Of a DNA stretch of 64,000 nt, positions 24,071 to 35,923 are shown one piece after another. Made by a program: the position numbers and the translations under genes. The notes below the pieces were generated by a model that saw only the letters and a list, made by a program, of their open reading frames with translations, ran no database searches and was not told where the DNA came from. This DNA comes from Thelephora terrestris (Eukaryota > Basidiomycota > Agaricomycetes > Thelephorales > Thelephoraceae), in the NCBI GenBank assembly GCA_015956445.1, contig WIUZ02000002.1, positions 620,001 through 684,000 on the forward strand. The letters are read 5' to 3'. Every line of letters begins with the position of its first letter. The first letter of the stretch is position 1.

Positions 24071-25060
24071 AGAGACACGTCGGCGGAGACTAAGACTTAG
24101 GTTGCCATTAAGATCTTGACATCGCAAACTACCGCGCATATCCTCTGTGCAAATTTACCAGAACGTGATGTATACCAGAACATCGAAACCGGGAATCCCG
24201 AACACCCCAGATTCAACCACTGTCTGACCCTCCGAGACCGTTTCATTTGCCAGGAGCCCGGCTGGCATCCATATATGCTTCGTGACGGAAGCCTCAAGCT
24301 CGTAGCTTAGCAGCACTTCGACCGCGTGGGCAGAACCGGTTCAAGCTGCCCATTGTGAAGCGCATAATAAAACAGGTCCTCCTCGCTCTGGGCTACCTTC
24401 ACCGCGAATGCAAGTATACTCACACTGGTGAGTCTGCTTCACCGCCTGTTCTTGTGCATGCTGATAACCATGAATTGAGATATCAAACCCGAGAAAATTC
24501 TCGCCACGATGCAAACAACTTCACACATAGAGGAGTTCCTCGAGTCAAATCTCGCGCACGTCTACGGTCCCCCCCTCACCCTGGAATCGTTACCTGTGCC
24601 TCTCGTTTTCTCACATTCGCAACCTCCCGTATCTCGACCTCGGTGGATCTCTTGAAGATATCTCGGTGCGCGTAGTGGATTACAGCGAAGCAACTGCCAT
24701 CGACGAGCCCCGGAGACCTCACCTTATCCAGCCCTCTATCCTTCGTGCCCCCGAATTCACCCTCAAATATCCCTGGACGTCCGCTGTCGATATTTGGACA
24801 GTCGGTTGCCTGGTAGGTTAGCCACCTCCGTCACGATGCTGATACTGAATGTGTCTCAGTTGTTCGCACTCCTTACCGAACACCCGCGCTTTGGCCAGGT
24901 CACCAAGGATTATTCTCACGGATCAAAGCATCGATCCAGCCGCGGCGATCCCCGGGCCAACGACCCTCACGCCTCACGCCGCAAGAGAAATCCTCGACAC
25001 ACTGATTGTTACACAGATATGGAGGCAACCCGACACCGACCTTCATATCAGGTGACTCTA
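24071..25060 (+). pseudogene. SRPK-type protein kinase, decayed
   Basis: Kinase pieces in correct order: RDTSAETKT, an in-frame TAG (24098), then VAIKIL (the lysine motif), NLPERDVYQNIETGN, a second in-frame TAG (24308), VKRIIKQVLLALGYLHRE, a spliced THTDIKPEKILA (catalytic loop, HRD-like Asp), VVDYSEA in the activation segment, and YPWTSAVDIWTVGCL joined over an intron to LFALLTEHPRFG. The pattern matches fungal SR-protein kinases. Two stops, a missing glycine-loop start and a run into unrecognisable sequence after about 24900 mark it as a pseudogene. It lies about 100 bp right of the transposon border, so insertion may have separated it from its 5' part, though the match begins inside the flank. 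Confidence 0.7.
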
Positions 25061-25785
25061 TAGGCAACCGTCTGCACTCGTCATAGTACAGTTCAAGCCG
25101 ACTCATCGTGAGAGTAGGAAACCAGACCGAAGCTTAGTCCCTCTGAGGGATACATCTTCTTTTTTATCCTCGGCGTTGATGTTGTTATGATGGCCATTAA
25201 ATCTATCTCCCAGCTTATCCAACCTTGGACGCCCAGCATTCTACTAACCACTTGTTTTGCAGGTTGCGGGAATCCTGCCAATTGGAGGCCATGGTGGAAC
25301 CAGTCATCCACTGTGCCGTTACAATTTCACCCAATGGTGTACACAAACGCGGTACTTAGTCCCACAGGCCCGGGCAGTGTTGGACAAGTTGGAAGCAGCT
25401 CCCAGCTCGCTAGTAGCTGTGGCTGACAGTCCGGCAGGTGACTGTTTCGGGGGCTATGGCGCAAAGCACTAACTTATGCAGTGTGCACGCGTGACTGGAG
25501 GAAGTGTGACACGTGCCGGAGTTTTCCAGGTGGCACGGTCACGTGTACCGACAAATGTTCGCGCAACAAAGCTGCCAGCCGCTGACTACCGTGTGGCTAC
25601 ACAAACCGGGAGCTGTGCGGCCACTCACAACGGCTGAGCGCTGAGCTATCAGTCGTCCAACACTGGGTCCAGGTGTTCATGATCGGGAGTCTCTTAGACC
25701 TTACGATCTGCGACGCATGGGTACCATGCATTCTGTGTTCGTGCATAAGAGGTGTAGTACAAACGCTTCAAAGGACTGAGAATCT
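25061..25785. other. no recognised gene
   Basis: About 700 bp between the kinase remnant and the start of the inverted repeat. Only short frames without motifs are visible. Confidence 0.4.
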
Positions 25786-28245
25786 TGATCCAAGGATGCA
25801 CAGCCCGACATCCAGTGTACCGTAAAAACGGTTGGACTTAATTTCCGGCGAAGCAGCAAGCGTGGCTTTCGGTGGGTAGTCGAGAGCCCTTCGTGAACAA
25901 TCCCAAAACCTGATGCCCACGCATATAACAAGGGATTCCGGCCCATTCAGTCACAGAACTCATATCTACGCCATTTCTACCGGCCCGGAGAGATAACGCC
26001 CCTCGGAAGACAACGATTGTGGCAGAGTTCAGCGTGCACTTCTCAGTCCGGAAGAGTCACGGATCGTCGCAGGTTATCCAGCAGGACGGGTCGGCTTCGC
26101 ACCCGAAGTGAGAGTAGCCGCGTGAACGCACTGGGTGAAAGTCCCACGGTTGCCACGGATCATCTAGAAAGCTGACAAGTGGCTTCCCAGGGCTGAGGGC
26201 TGGCAAGCCTGACGGCCTCTATCAGGGAAGCGCTGCGGCCCCGAGGGGATGCCCTTGGACCTGGGGAAGAAAGAACAGGCATGCGCGACTAGTCGGCGAG
26301 GGCGTTTCGCTGGCAAGAACCCCGTTGCAGCTTATCCGACTCTCCTGTCGAAGCCGCTACTTTCCACACCGTCCACGGCGCATCTCAGTCTATTACCTAG
26401 GTATATATATATACATCCAAAAATACTGGCCCTCACTTCGGTACATCATACATCACAAGATACGACGGCCGTATGGCATCGTTGTCATACACCACGAGTT
26501 CGTCGTAGTTCAAGCCAGAATCGGAGGCTTCTGCTAGAACCTAGTTCCTCGTCAGCGCCTCACCAAACAGTTGTCGTGTGCCATTACTCACAGAATCGTA
26601 GCCATCGGGTGGGCTCATCATAGTGGTATCGCCAGCTGTCATCCTATACCCCTTCCCGACGACCACTTTGTTCAGCAGCATCGCCTTCCACTCGGAAGCG
26701 CGCACGTTACGCGAAAAATGATCTGACCTGGGAAAAATCAACCAAAGCCGTTAGACAGCAGCCCCGACGACCTCGATGGGTGTGGACACAAACTTGGATG
26801 TAGTTGATGATGTGTATATCCCCCCACCGAACATCCCGGTGCCCATGGAAAACGAGAGATCGAACGAGGACTTCATGATGGAACACAGGGAACACGAAGA
26901 GTCTTGGCAAAAATCTGTCTCCCCTTTGTCTCCGATGTTACAATTTCTCGTCGTCCCGTGCCATCTGCGATTCTCATTTCCGCGAGTCTTCCCCTGCGCC
27001 ATAAAGTTTCCTTTGGCTTCGACTAGATTACTGTGATCGAGTGCACAAATCAGGTGAGGGAACCTACGATGATCAGCGAGACGTACAGGTATTGCTCAAA
27101 GTTTTCGAGGCTCTCTATTGTGCTCACGATCTTGTAAATTGCACGGACTTCAGGGCAATTGTTGTTGTGCTGCCATTTCTTTTTGAACTGTGACGCAACT
27201 AAGAGTATACTTCAATCGTTTCACCGAACACCAGGGGGATTTGCTAGTGGACTGACCGCTCGTGTACCTTTCGTGATCTGTAGGAACTTCGACAATTAAT
27301 GGTGCCATGTAGAAAACTTCGTCACTGCAAGACTGGCAGAAGGAAATCGGATCGATCACTGGCGCCTTGCGACAGCATATGCAGCCATATGTTCCTAACC
27401 TATGGACCTTTCAGTGCAGGTCAACACAGGATGACGAAAAACCCACTTCATATGTGCTTTGGAACAGTAGTGGCCAGTGGCTCCGTTTTTGCCGACGTAC
27501 ACGCGGTTGAAACATTCCGGAACCCAGCAAAACGGAATTAGAGTATCGGGTTGTTGTACAGAAGCTCTGTTGTGTCGCGGGGTCCAATTGTTCAATATGA
27601 TGCTGTTGCGAGGGGGGTTGGCGAATCCAGATCCATTGAAACGAAGGACGTTGGGACTCGCTCCAGGTGTGGTCTCGTCGGTATTCGTCGTGATGGAACG
27701 GCTCAAGGGAGGGCTGGTAGGCGTCGACGCGTTTCCGGTTGCCGGTTGCTTGCCCTTTGCAAGGCTCGCACATCCCTTGCCGCAATATGGATGTACTACA
27801 TCACCGTCGGTGTACCTTGGCCTGATCTTGCAATGCTTTGTAGAGTAAATCGTTCAGCGGAACTCACAATCACGCCCGGAACGCGCGTACTCACATCGCA
27901 CTTTGCTGGATCGGGGGAAGAGCTCTTCTGGGTCATCGCCGTAGCACATTTCTTGGAGCAACAGCGGTAGTAGCCACCTGTGGTCTGGTTCCGTGCTTGT
28001 AGTCTAGAATGGCAATTCTGGGCGGATGCAGGTGAGTCGGCATACTCGGAACCCCACGCGATAAGAATGCTCTATACGCACGACGCACGGCTCTGGCTGT
28101 GGTATTATGGAGGGGGAGGGCGGGTTTGAGGAGCGACTCAAACTTTGGAATCGACTGATAAGGGAGTGCATTGTAAAACGATAGTCCTTAGTCTCCGACC
28201 AAGCAAAAATGTGGCGGACGAGGCGGGGGTGTTAGCGGGGGCGTC
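25786..28245. repeat. inverted repeat, left arm, containing a PARP gene
   Basis: This arm matches the reverse complement of about 38330..40860 with roughly 5-10% divergence by eye. It contains the P1 gene plus about 650 bp of its 3' flank. The arms are 10 kb apart and enclose the first kinase-PARP fusion, P3 and the NLR-like N-terminal gene. They differ by small indels and by an 81 bp insertion in the right arm. Confidence 0.8.
26433..28171 (-). CDS. P1: zinc-knuckle PARP-domain protein
   Basis: ADP-ribosyltransferase-type protein assembled from about eight small exons. In order: SRFQSLSRSSNPP start; knuckle 1 (NCHSRLQARN to CCSKKCA); knuckle 2 (HCKIRPRYTDGD to PYCGKGCA); a linker; knuckle 3 (FCWVPECFN to HYCSKAH); knuckle 4 (GCICCRKAP to CQSCSDE, then APLIVEVPTDHERY); and FKKKWQHNN before the PARP fold. 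The catalytic triad is visible: H in RWHGTTR, Y in GGGIYTSSTTSK, and E in LNYDELVVY, followed by IRPSYLVMYD. CSLCSIMKSSFDL is the family's internal cysteine motif. Start at 28171 is uncertain, because homologous codons (WSETKDY) continue upstream until a 1-base deletion shifts the frame. Likely intracellular; substrate unknown. Confidence 0.8.
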
Positions 28246-29578
28246 TTGAGGTCTCCTGACAGATTAATCATCGATATCATAGCGCCCAGCGCTGGCCACA
28301 TTCAGCCACCAGCCTCATTCCCAGATTTTACGAAATTCCTACAAATTTAACGACAAATTCCGCTTCACGTGCTGCGCCAATCGCAGCAAGGGTAATAATG
28401 TACATGTCCAAGCTGCAAAGGTGACCTGTGACTGGTGAAGGAGGTTGTCGAGGGCACTCAAGTCTCCCACAGGAACCTTTGATCGGCGTCTTTGGTGATT
28501 ATCTTCGGAATTGGTTCTAAGGGCAGCCACGCGAGCGGGCACGAGCACCCAGAAGTTATGTGAACCCCTGATGCCGTCGAGGGGGCTGAGTTTCAGGATA
28601 AGGAGGCTGGTGAGTTACGAAGAACACCGCCATCGCTAAGCCTCCCTTGTATGCGCCCGGATCGGTCCGGGCCTCCGAAAGGGGACGAATACGCCAACCA
28701 ACAGTCCTTATACTTGTTATGAGGACAAGGATACACGGATGGTCATGGGGGGCACGACTCGGTTGGTTTAGGCGGAGTGCAATCATTGCAAAGGGAAATT
28801 TCACGTTGTTTGTGCGATGAAAAGTAGATAGATACTCTGTAAACCGGTGAGGTATCGTATGAAGGCCAGAAGTGCTACCACTTCCTATCCTTGTTCTGCT
28901 TATACACAATGATAGTCGTACGGTAGGCAAGTGTCGGAGAAGCGATGGGGGTACCTTTTCAGCCAGACCTAGGGGCGTGAACCAGAATTGCAGATACTGC
29001 CGCTGGGTGAAATCGCTAATAAGCAGTGCAAGCATAAAAGTAAACGAAAGCTATAGGACGGGAGATATAGTCCATCAACACCTCAACTCAGCTTCGGCCA
29101 AAGGGCGGGGATGCAAAGCCACCGACTGTACAAATTCTGTGAACTCTGGATTTGTGGCAGCGAGAGGAGCCGACTTGGCTCCTGCCTCCTGCTGGAGGAT
29201 GACTTTCTTGTCCGTCTACTCGCCCGAGCGGTGGCACAATTTCTCCTCACCATATTTCACCTTTCACCGTTGTCGAAGATGGCGAATCTTTATCACCACC
29301 CTTACTTTTTTTTCGGGCCTTCCCACAACAGTGGTGACGATCGGAGGTGGGATTCACCCCCGCAGGAGGCGTTCCCTGCCGATCACACTCTTTACTTGGC
29401 TTACTACAGGAAGGTATAAGTGATAGACCGATATGGTCCTTAGAATATAGAACTTACTCCTCAGCACCAAATGGAAAAGGGCCGAGGAGTGCCAGCGAAC
29501 CAAAATGTGAATAACCACGGCATGTACCTCAAAATAAAACGAAACTCATCTACCCGCGGCTGAAATGCGCGGACGTAG
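28172..29578. other. no recognised gene
   Basis: About 1.4 kb between P1 and the end of the first kinase-PARP fusion. A plus-strand frame of 183 codons (28872..29423) exists but has no motif I know and unconvincing composition. Confidence 0.4.
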
Positions 29579-32500
29579 TCACTCTGTTATCTCCAAACAC
29601 ACACCACTTAATGAGCTCTCGGGTTCCCCCAATCTGGCTCGAGGGCATTCCGGGGTCGGGGCTCCAGAGTACACCACAAGATACGATGGTCGGATCGCCT
29701 CGTTCTTGTAGACAACAAGTTCATCGTAGTTCAGAGCTCCGCCGGGGACCACTTCTGCGAGAATCTAACCCCTAGTTAGCGCACCTATATAAGAACTGGT
29801 CCAAAATTCTCACCGAATCGAATCCCGGGGGTGGTCCAGTCAACGATATGTCGTCGTTAATCAGTTTCTTCCCGTTTCCAACGATAACCGTGTTCAGCAG
29901 CAGCGTCTTCCATTCGGATTCCGCGCCCATGTTCATTGAATAGTCGTTGCACCTGAGGGAAGAAACTTCCTTGTCAGACACAGCGTTCGAGAAAAACCTC
30001 CTCCAATTGGGCAGGGACGAACTTTGATGAAGTGGAAGAGGTATAGATTCCACGTCCGAACCTCCCCCAACTGGTCGCCATCTTGTAGTACTTAATATCG
30101 AACGATTCCCTGATGATACAACACAGCGAGCACCCTGGGTCTGCACAGAGGGCCTCGTTTCCCGGGTCTCCAAGGGTACATTTCCTTCTGGTACCATGCC
30201 ATCGTCGGTTTTCGTTGCCCCGTGGCTTGCCCTGGGCTACAAAGCCCCACTGAGCTTCCACACTTTCGCTATGGCCAAAAGTCGGTAAATTTGGGCGAAT
30301 TTAGAGACAGCAGGGAATCAATCGTACAGGTACTCTTGGTATGGACCCATGATGGCATTCGTGACCACGATCTTGTAAATTGCCTTGACTTCGGGGCACA
30401 CCGTTTCATGCCTCCACGATTGCTTAAATTGCTTCTCGACTGTAGTTCGATAAGTCCCCGTATTCTCCCAGTCAATAGAGTAACATTGACGTACCGCCCT
30501 TGTAATTCCTGTGATCTTCAGGTACTTTGAGGATCCCCGCCATATCCGGCGCAACGTCTAGGCAGGGTTGACACAGAACAGATGCATTGCTCATCGGAGC
30601 AGCACGACAAAATACGCAACCATGTTCTCTCCACCTATTGATGGACCCGTCATTTTGTGAACAGAAACTGAAGAAAAAAACTTGCTTTGCGTGGCTCGCC
30701 GTGCGACGAGTAGTCGGTGGGTCATCCCAAATGATGGACGTGGGCCGAGGAGGCTGGAGAATTGGCGGGGTATCCTCCCGACGAGAGGATCTAGGCAACG
30801 TGCACCGAGGAGTCTGACGAGTCTGCGAAGTTTCAGCCCGACGGGCAGGTTTAGGCAACGCGCATCGAGGGGTCTTGGGAGTCGTTGAAGCCCCATCCCG
30901 GTGGACGGTAACAGGCAACGTGCGCCGAGGATTCTGGCAAATCGGATCTAAAAGGATCTCAGCCGCTTTGAGTCACGTCAGAAACACAACCTTATCAATT
31001 ACCTGAACGGGCTTGGTGAGAATCCGTGTGGATTGGAGGATTCGGTGGAGCGGGGCGATTGTGTACTTTGAGCCGTGCCTCTTCCACGAGCTTTTTCTTT
31101 GCTGCAAGTTTTGCGCACGTCCGACCACAATACGGGTACACTTTGGCTCTCTTTCTGAACCCTAGGAACTTTCTGTACTTTAATCTTTTGTTGCATTGCT
31201 GCAGAAAAAAATCAGATATTGATCAAAGGGTTGTGCCTAACAAGTTACCTCGCACAGAGTCGCCTGTGACCCACCCTCGGATGAGGTGGAACTTTCCCCA
31301 ATAGTTGAAAGGAGTGTGGTAGAGGAGGAAAGCCGGTGGCGAGATAGAGGAAAGATGGATGGTAGCCTCCACCACTTCGTCGCGTTAGACACGTTTGGGC
31401 CCCCCTCCAAACGGTGAAGCACATTTTCTATGCTGGGGCGTTTTTTCGGATGGGGTGCCCAGCACTGCTTCAACATCTTCCATACGCCGTCGGGGAACAG
31501 ATCTTCACGGGGAGGAAGATCCCCCCTTAAGACGCCCACAAGGACCGTCATGTCTGTCTGGTCGTGGAACGGTATGTGTCCGCTGATAGTCTCATATATC
31601 ACCATCCCAAGGGCGTAACAATCCGAGGACGTTGTTGGGCAACTATCCTTGGACCCAAACCGTCGCGGATCGATAAGCTCGGGGCTCATCCACCGTGCCG
31701 TCCCGCCCGGAGTGTACGAGGCTGGCCCTAAAGTGTTCGAGATTACTGTAAGCAGCCCGAAGTCTGCTATGCAGGGGTTGCCGTTCTCGTCTATCAGTAT
31801 GTTTGTCTTGACAGATTCCGAAGTCAGTACGACGGGGAAATCCCTCGGATCATCGAAGACATACGCCCTTGAGGTCCCCATGAATCATTCCTCGGTTATG
31901 TATGTAAATCAGGCCTTTGGTGACGCCCACCACCTAAAGTATTTCAAAATCGTCAACAAATTGAAAACAGCAGAGTCTTGAACAGAGAACCTACGAGGCT
32001 GAGTCGGTCTACCTCTGGATGCGCCTTCACGAAGTCATTGATGTTTCCATTCGCCATCCAATTTGATATCATAGCGAAGCGAGATTTAGATACCGTCACT
32101 CCCATTAGCGGTAGGACATTTGGATGGCGAAGAAATTTCCACGTCACAGCCTCCTTACAAAATTTCTGCAAGGGCCTGTCAGTGCGGTGCTACAGGAGAA
32201 GGGACGACCAGTAACTCACGCAGACTATCTGTTGCAGGTCGCTATCTGCATACGTCCTGACAACTTTTACTGCGACTTCCTGACCACGATAGTGCGCCTT
32301 CCTGACGTCCGCGCACCCACCCCTGAACATCGCATCTCTGGCTATGTCATAGCAAACTGGGATGATCAATGATTTAGGGAGGAGTTCGTGTTTACCGCAC
32401 GTCTTGTACAACAATTTCAGACACTTGTCCCAGGTTTGCAACGGGATTTTGGGCTCATCTAAAGCCTAGTCGATAGAAGATGTCAATGTTGATTTCGAGC

Positions 32501-32713
32501 GGGGTAAGCGAGCGGTGAACGTGCCTCATCTACCACGTCGACCAAGGCTTGCGCATCATCCCGACAAAGGGAATTGATTTTGTCACCTTCCACCACGCTC
32601 GAGACGATTGTATCCACCAGGAAAGGAAATTCATGCGGGGCGTAGTCGCGCCTGATCAATCTGCCACATGCTAAAGCGTCGAGGTTGAGGAGGGGAAATG
32701 GTTGGAGGGGCGA
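29579..32713 (-). CDS. P2: protein kinase-zinc knuckle-PARP fusion I
   Basis: One reading path links a TKL-type kinase to a PARP. Kinase: LACGRLIRRDY leader; SLIIPVCYD; RGGCADVRK; the lysine in EVAVKVV; LRHPNVLPLMGV; the catalytic loop IHGDLKG; IADFGLL; and ARWMSPELI. The kinase tail SSEGGSQATLCE ends at a GTAACT donor. After a CAG acceptor the frame continues as QCNKRLKYR and VYPYCGRTCAK, exactly where other PARPs have SLCE joined to YCxxRPKF. Then come repeated TPRCxLP units, CVFCRAAP, and the PARP with RWHGTRRKC, GRFGRGIYTSSTSSK and LNYDELVVY. The H-Y-E triad is complete. The upstream limit is the first visible exon (acceptor before 32713); the true start is unresolved. Two adjacent genes read separately is the main alternative. 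Confidence 0.7.
30733..30925 (-). repeat. coding minisatellite built from a zinc-knuckle motif
   Basis: Three to four imperfect units of about 60 bp inside P2, each starting near CGAGG on the plus strand. They encode variants of TPRCxLP with basic and proline residues. The other PARPs have one such unit (CRTPRCTLP) as the start of knuckle 3. Here it is multiplied while the YCSxxH half is degraded to SHAK. Confidence 0.6.
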
Positions 32714-33522
32714 CTGGCAATCCACATAAGGTCTACCAGGATGAGGCCAAGGACGTACCGCTTGAGTCCGACGCGTGAGTTGAGGTGGTCATAGCCGAAG
32801 GCTCGCGTTGCTGCACACGTGAAGTGTGGTTAAGGATGGTGGTTCTCTCTCAGCCTGCTAGGGGGGCACGTTGCCTATGGGCGCAGGGGGGTCGTTTGGT
32901 GGGCAGATGTCCAGGCGCTCAACGAGCGCACTGCCCAGCACGTGGCAGTCCGGTGCCATCAGGCAGATTGACAGCGAGCTGCCAACAACGCTAGAGGAAG
33001 CGCAGGCAGCACCTGCGCAACACACCCTGGCTTGAGCACGGTACCCCATCTCAGTGTCTGGGGTCCTCAATGATCTGGGCGATCGAACGAAAAGCGCACG
33101 GCCCGATGGTCTTGAGCTTCAGAATCATGTACTCTGTGTCCAATGTTTCACGCAGAGATTCGTGGTGATACTCACAAAGAATATCGTGCTCCTATATCAT
33201 ACTACGACTCATGATTCTGGGCTGAAGAGCGAAATATTGGATCCCTCGAGCGGAAGCTTAGTTCTCACGCTTAAAGGACTCCCACCGGGGTTGGGGCCAA
33301 GGTTGCCAAGGTTGGCAGTCATGGGCGCGGTCTTCCGGTGCCCATCACTGTATATCTGGATATGATAAATAAGTATAAGTATGCCGGACTTTGAAGGGTG
33401 GTCGGTACCAGTAGCGGTGTTTTCCTTCAAGGGGCGATCACCCTTTGTACTTCCTCCAAAGCACGGCTCTATTCGCTCGGCACCTATGGTACTTATTACA
33501 TTACACCAGGGAGTCCTGGCCC
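32714..33522. other. region upstream of fusion I, 5' end unresolved
   Basis: About 800 bp holding the unresolved first exon(s) and promoter of P2 and the 3' flank of P3. No other gene is recognised. Confidence 0.4.
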
Positions 33523-35259
33523 TCACTTCGGTATATCGTACATTACAAGATACGACGGCCGTATGGCGTCGTTGTCATACACCACGAGTTCGTCGTAGTT
33601 CAAACCGGAATCGGAGGCTTCCGCCAGGACCTGGTCTCTCGTCAGCGCCTCAACAAACAGTTATCGTGTGCCAGCGCTCACAGAATCATAGCCAGCGGGT
33701 GGCCCTGTCAGTTCGGCGTCGGGCGTTGTCATCCTGTACCCCTTCCCGACGACCACTCTGTTCAGCAGCATCGGCTTCCAACCAGAAGCACAGCTGTTGA
33801 ACGAAAATTGGTCTGACCTGGTAAAAATCATGAAGGCTGTTAGAGTGTAGTTCCAGCTAGCTTGATTGATATGAACACAAACTTGGATGATGTTGATGTG
33901 GTGTAAATACCCCCTCCGAACATCCCGGCATTCTCGGAATACGTGAGGTCGAAGGAGAACTTCATGATGCAACACAGGGAACAGGAAGGGTCTGAACAAA
34001 ATTCCATGACCCCTTTGTCTCCGATGTTACACTCCCTCGTCGTCCCATGCCATCTACGATTCTCATTGCCGCGAGTTTTGCCCTGCGAAGCGTAGTTTCC
34101 TTTGGCTTCAATTTTATTACTGTGATTGTGGGCGCAAATCAAGTGAAGAGACTGGCGGTGATCAACGAGACGTACATATACTGCTCGTATTTTTCGAGGC
34201 TCTCCGCTGTGCCTACGATCTTGTAGATTGCGCGAACTTCAGGGCAGTTGTTGTTGTGCTGCCACTTCTTTCGGAACTGCGACTCAACTAAGAGGATGCA
34301 TCAATCATTTAACTGGACACTGGAGCAATCTGCCAGTTGACTGACCGCCCTTGTACCTTTCGTGATCTTTAGGAACCTCGATGATCATCGGCGCCACGGA
34401 GAAAACTTCGTCACCACAAGATTGGCAGAAACAAGTCGGACCGATTGCTGAGGCCTTGCGACAGCATATGCAGCCGTGTGTCCCCAACCTATGGACATTT
34501 CAATGCGTGTTCACAGACGATACAAGACGGTAAAAAAACCCACCGCAAATGAGCTTTGGAACAGTAGTGGCCGGTGCCTCCGCTTCTGCCGACGTACACG
34601 CGCGATGAACATCCCGGAATCCGACAAAGTGGAACTGCGGATTTAGTCCGGTGGGCAGTAGGTCTGTTGTTTTGCGTGGTCGAAGTGAGTCTGCTGCGAG
34701 GATTCGCGGGTCCGGCTCCGTTGGAATCATCAACGATATGACCCGCTCCAGACGCGGTCTCTTCGTCAGTATCTATCATGATAGAGGTGCTTCTGAGAGG
34801 TCTGGTAGGAATTGACCTGTTACCGGTCGCGGACCGGTTGCTCCTTGCACTGCTCGCACATCTCTTGCTGCAATATGGATGTACGACATCGCCGTCAGCG
34901 TACTTTGGTTTTGACTTGCAATTCTGAGGTGGGCGAGCCATTGAGCGATACCCCAATTACACCCGGGGCACGCGCACTCACATCGCACATTGTAAGATCG
35001 AGGAACAGAGCTTGCTGAATCATCGGCGGAGCACATGCCTCGGAGCAATAAGGATAGTAGTCTCCTGTGACCAAATTCTGAGCTTGTGGTTTGGAGTTGC
35101 AGTTCTTCGTGGGTGTAGGTGAGTTGGCGCAGCACACTCGAAACCCACGCGATAAGTGTGCGCTGTACTTACAACACACAATCCTGGCTGCGATTTGGGG
35201 TGGAATGGCGGGTTTGAGGGCCGACTTAAACTTGGGAATCGACTGAAAATGGGGAGCAT
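33523..35259 (-). CDS. P3: zinc-knuckle PARP-domain protein
   Basis: Close paralogue of P1 and P4 with the same exon plan. It begins FSRFPSLSRPSNPP. Knuckle 1 is NCNSKPQAQN to YPYCSEACA, knuckle 2 NCKSKPKYADGD to PYCSKRCA, knuckle 3 LCRIPGCSSRVY to HYCSKAH, and knuckle 4 GCICCRKAS to CQSCGDE followed by APMIIEVPKDHERY. The PARP domain has RWHGTTREC, GGGIYTTSTSSK and LNYDELVVY, so the H-Y-E triad is complete, and it ends SYLVMYDIPK. Knuckle 1 to 2 uses a GTGAGT donor and CTCAG acceptor, with other introns matching the paralogues. Start is ATG 35259, but conserved codons (WSETKAY) lie in frame just upstream, so a longer N-terminus is possible. No frameshift was seen. Confidence 0.8.
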
Positions 35260-35923
35260 TGTAGAACGGTAGGCCTTAGTCTCTGACCAAAGAACGATGT
35301 AGAGGATAGGATGGAACCATGGGAGTGTGGCACACCGCCATCGTTTCCGCAACTTGCCATTAGCGCCCGGATCGGACCGAGGGCTGAAACTGAAAGGCAT
35401 AGCAAGGCATAGCCCACCAGGACAGGTCATGTATTTCGGTTCCGTGTGAGCTGTGTCATCGGCCGACCCAATTTCCCGGTGGTTATTCAACGTTGGGACC
35501 ACTCAAAGAATGAGGGGATCTCTCCAGTTAGTGTATAGAGACCAGGCTTGCCAGCCCTCCGCCCCGTAAAGCCACTTGCCAAACATCGCCTCAACTTGCT
35601 AAATGATCCGTGGCAACCGTGTAAGTTCTCAAAGCACTGTCAGTGGTACCTCGAAGCTTAGGGATTATCGATTGTTGATCGTCGCCCCAGGTCTCACAAC
35701 ACCAACAACTCACCCGCTGACGATTCCTCCATGGCCCCCAAGCCTCCGCCATACTGGGACTTATATCGGGAGTAAGTTCGAGCATTGTTTCCACTCAAAC
35801 TTGACGCCGACCCGTCTTAGCCAAATGTCTCGGTTTGATTACGGACATGCTTTATGGTCCGTTGCTCAGCTTTTCCTTTCATGTTGTATCTGAGAGTATG
35901 TCATTACCAGGCAGACCATCCCG
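35260..35923. other. intergenic; carries a dispersed repeat block
   Basis: About 660 bp between two divergent genes. It includes a block at 35541..35621 that also occurs in both inverted-repeat arms near 26150..26215 (reversed) and 40376..40451. The start of the next gene may extend back to ATG 35825 through a small exon, which I could not settle. Confidence 0.4.

Noticed and set aside
27395-27785. Frameshift in P1 between knuckles 2 and 3
   Set aside because: Careful reading of the exon shows one continuous frame from GKGCASLAKGK through SRSITTNTDE to the FCWVPECF knuckle; the apparent break came from shadow frames.
28872-29423. 183-codon plus-strand open frame as a gene
   Set aside because: Composition and lack of motifs suggest a chance frame in the space between two minus-strand genes.
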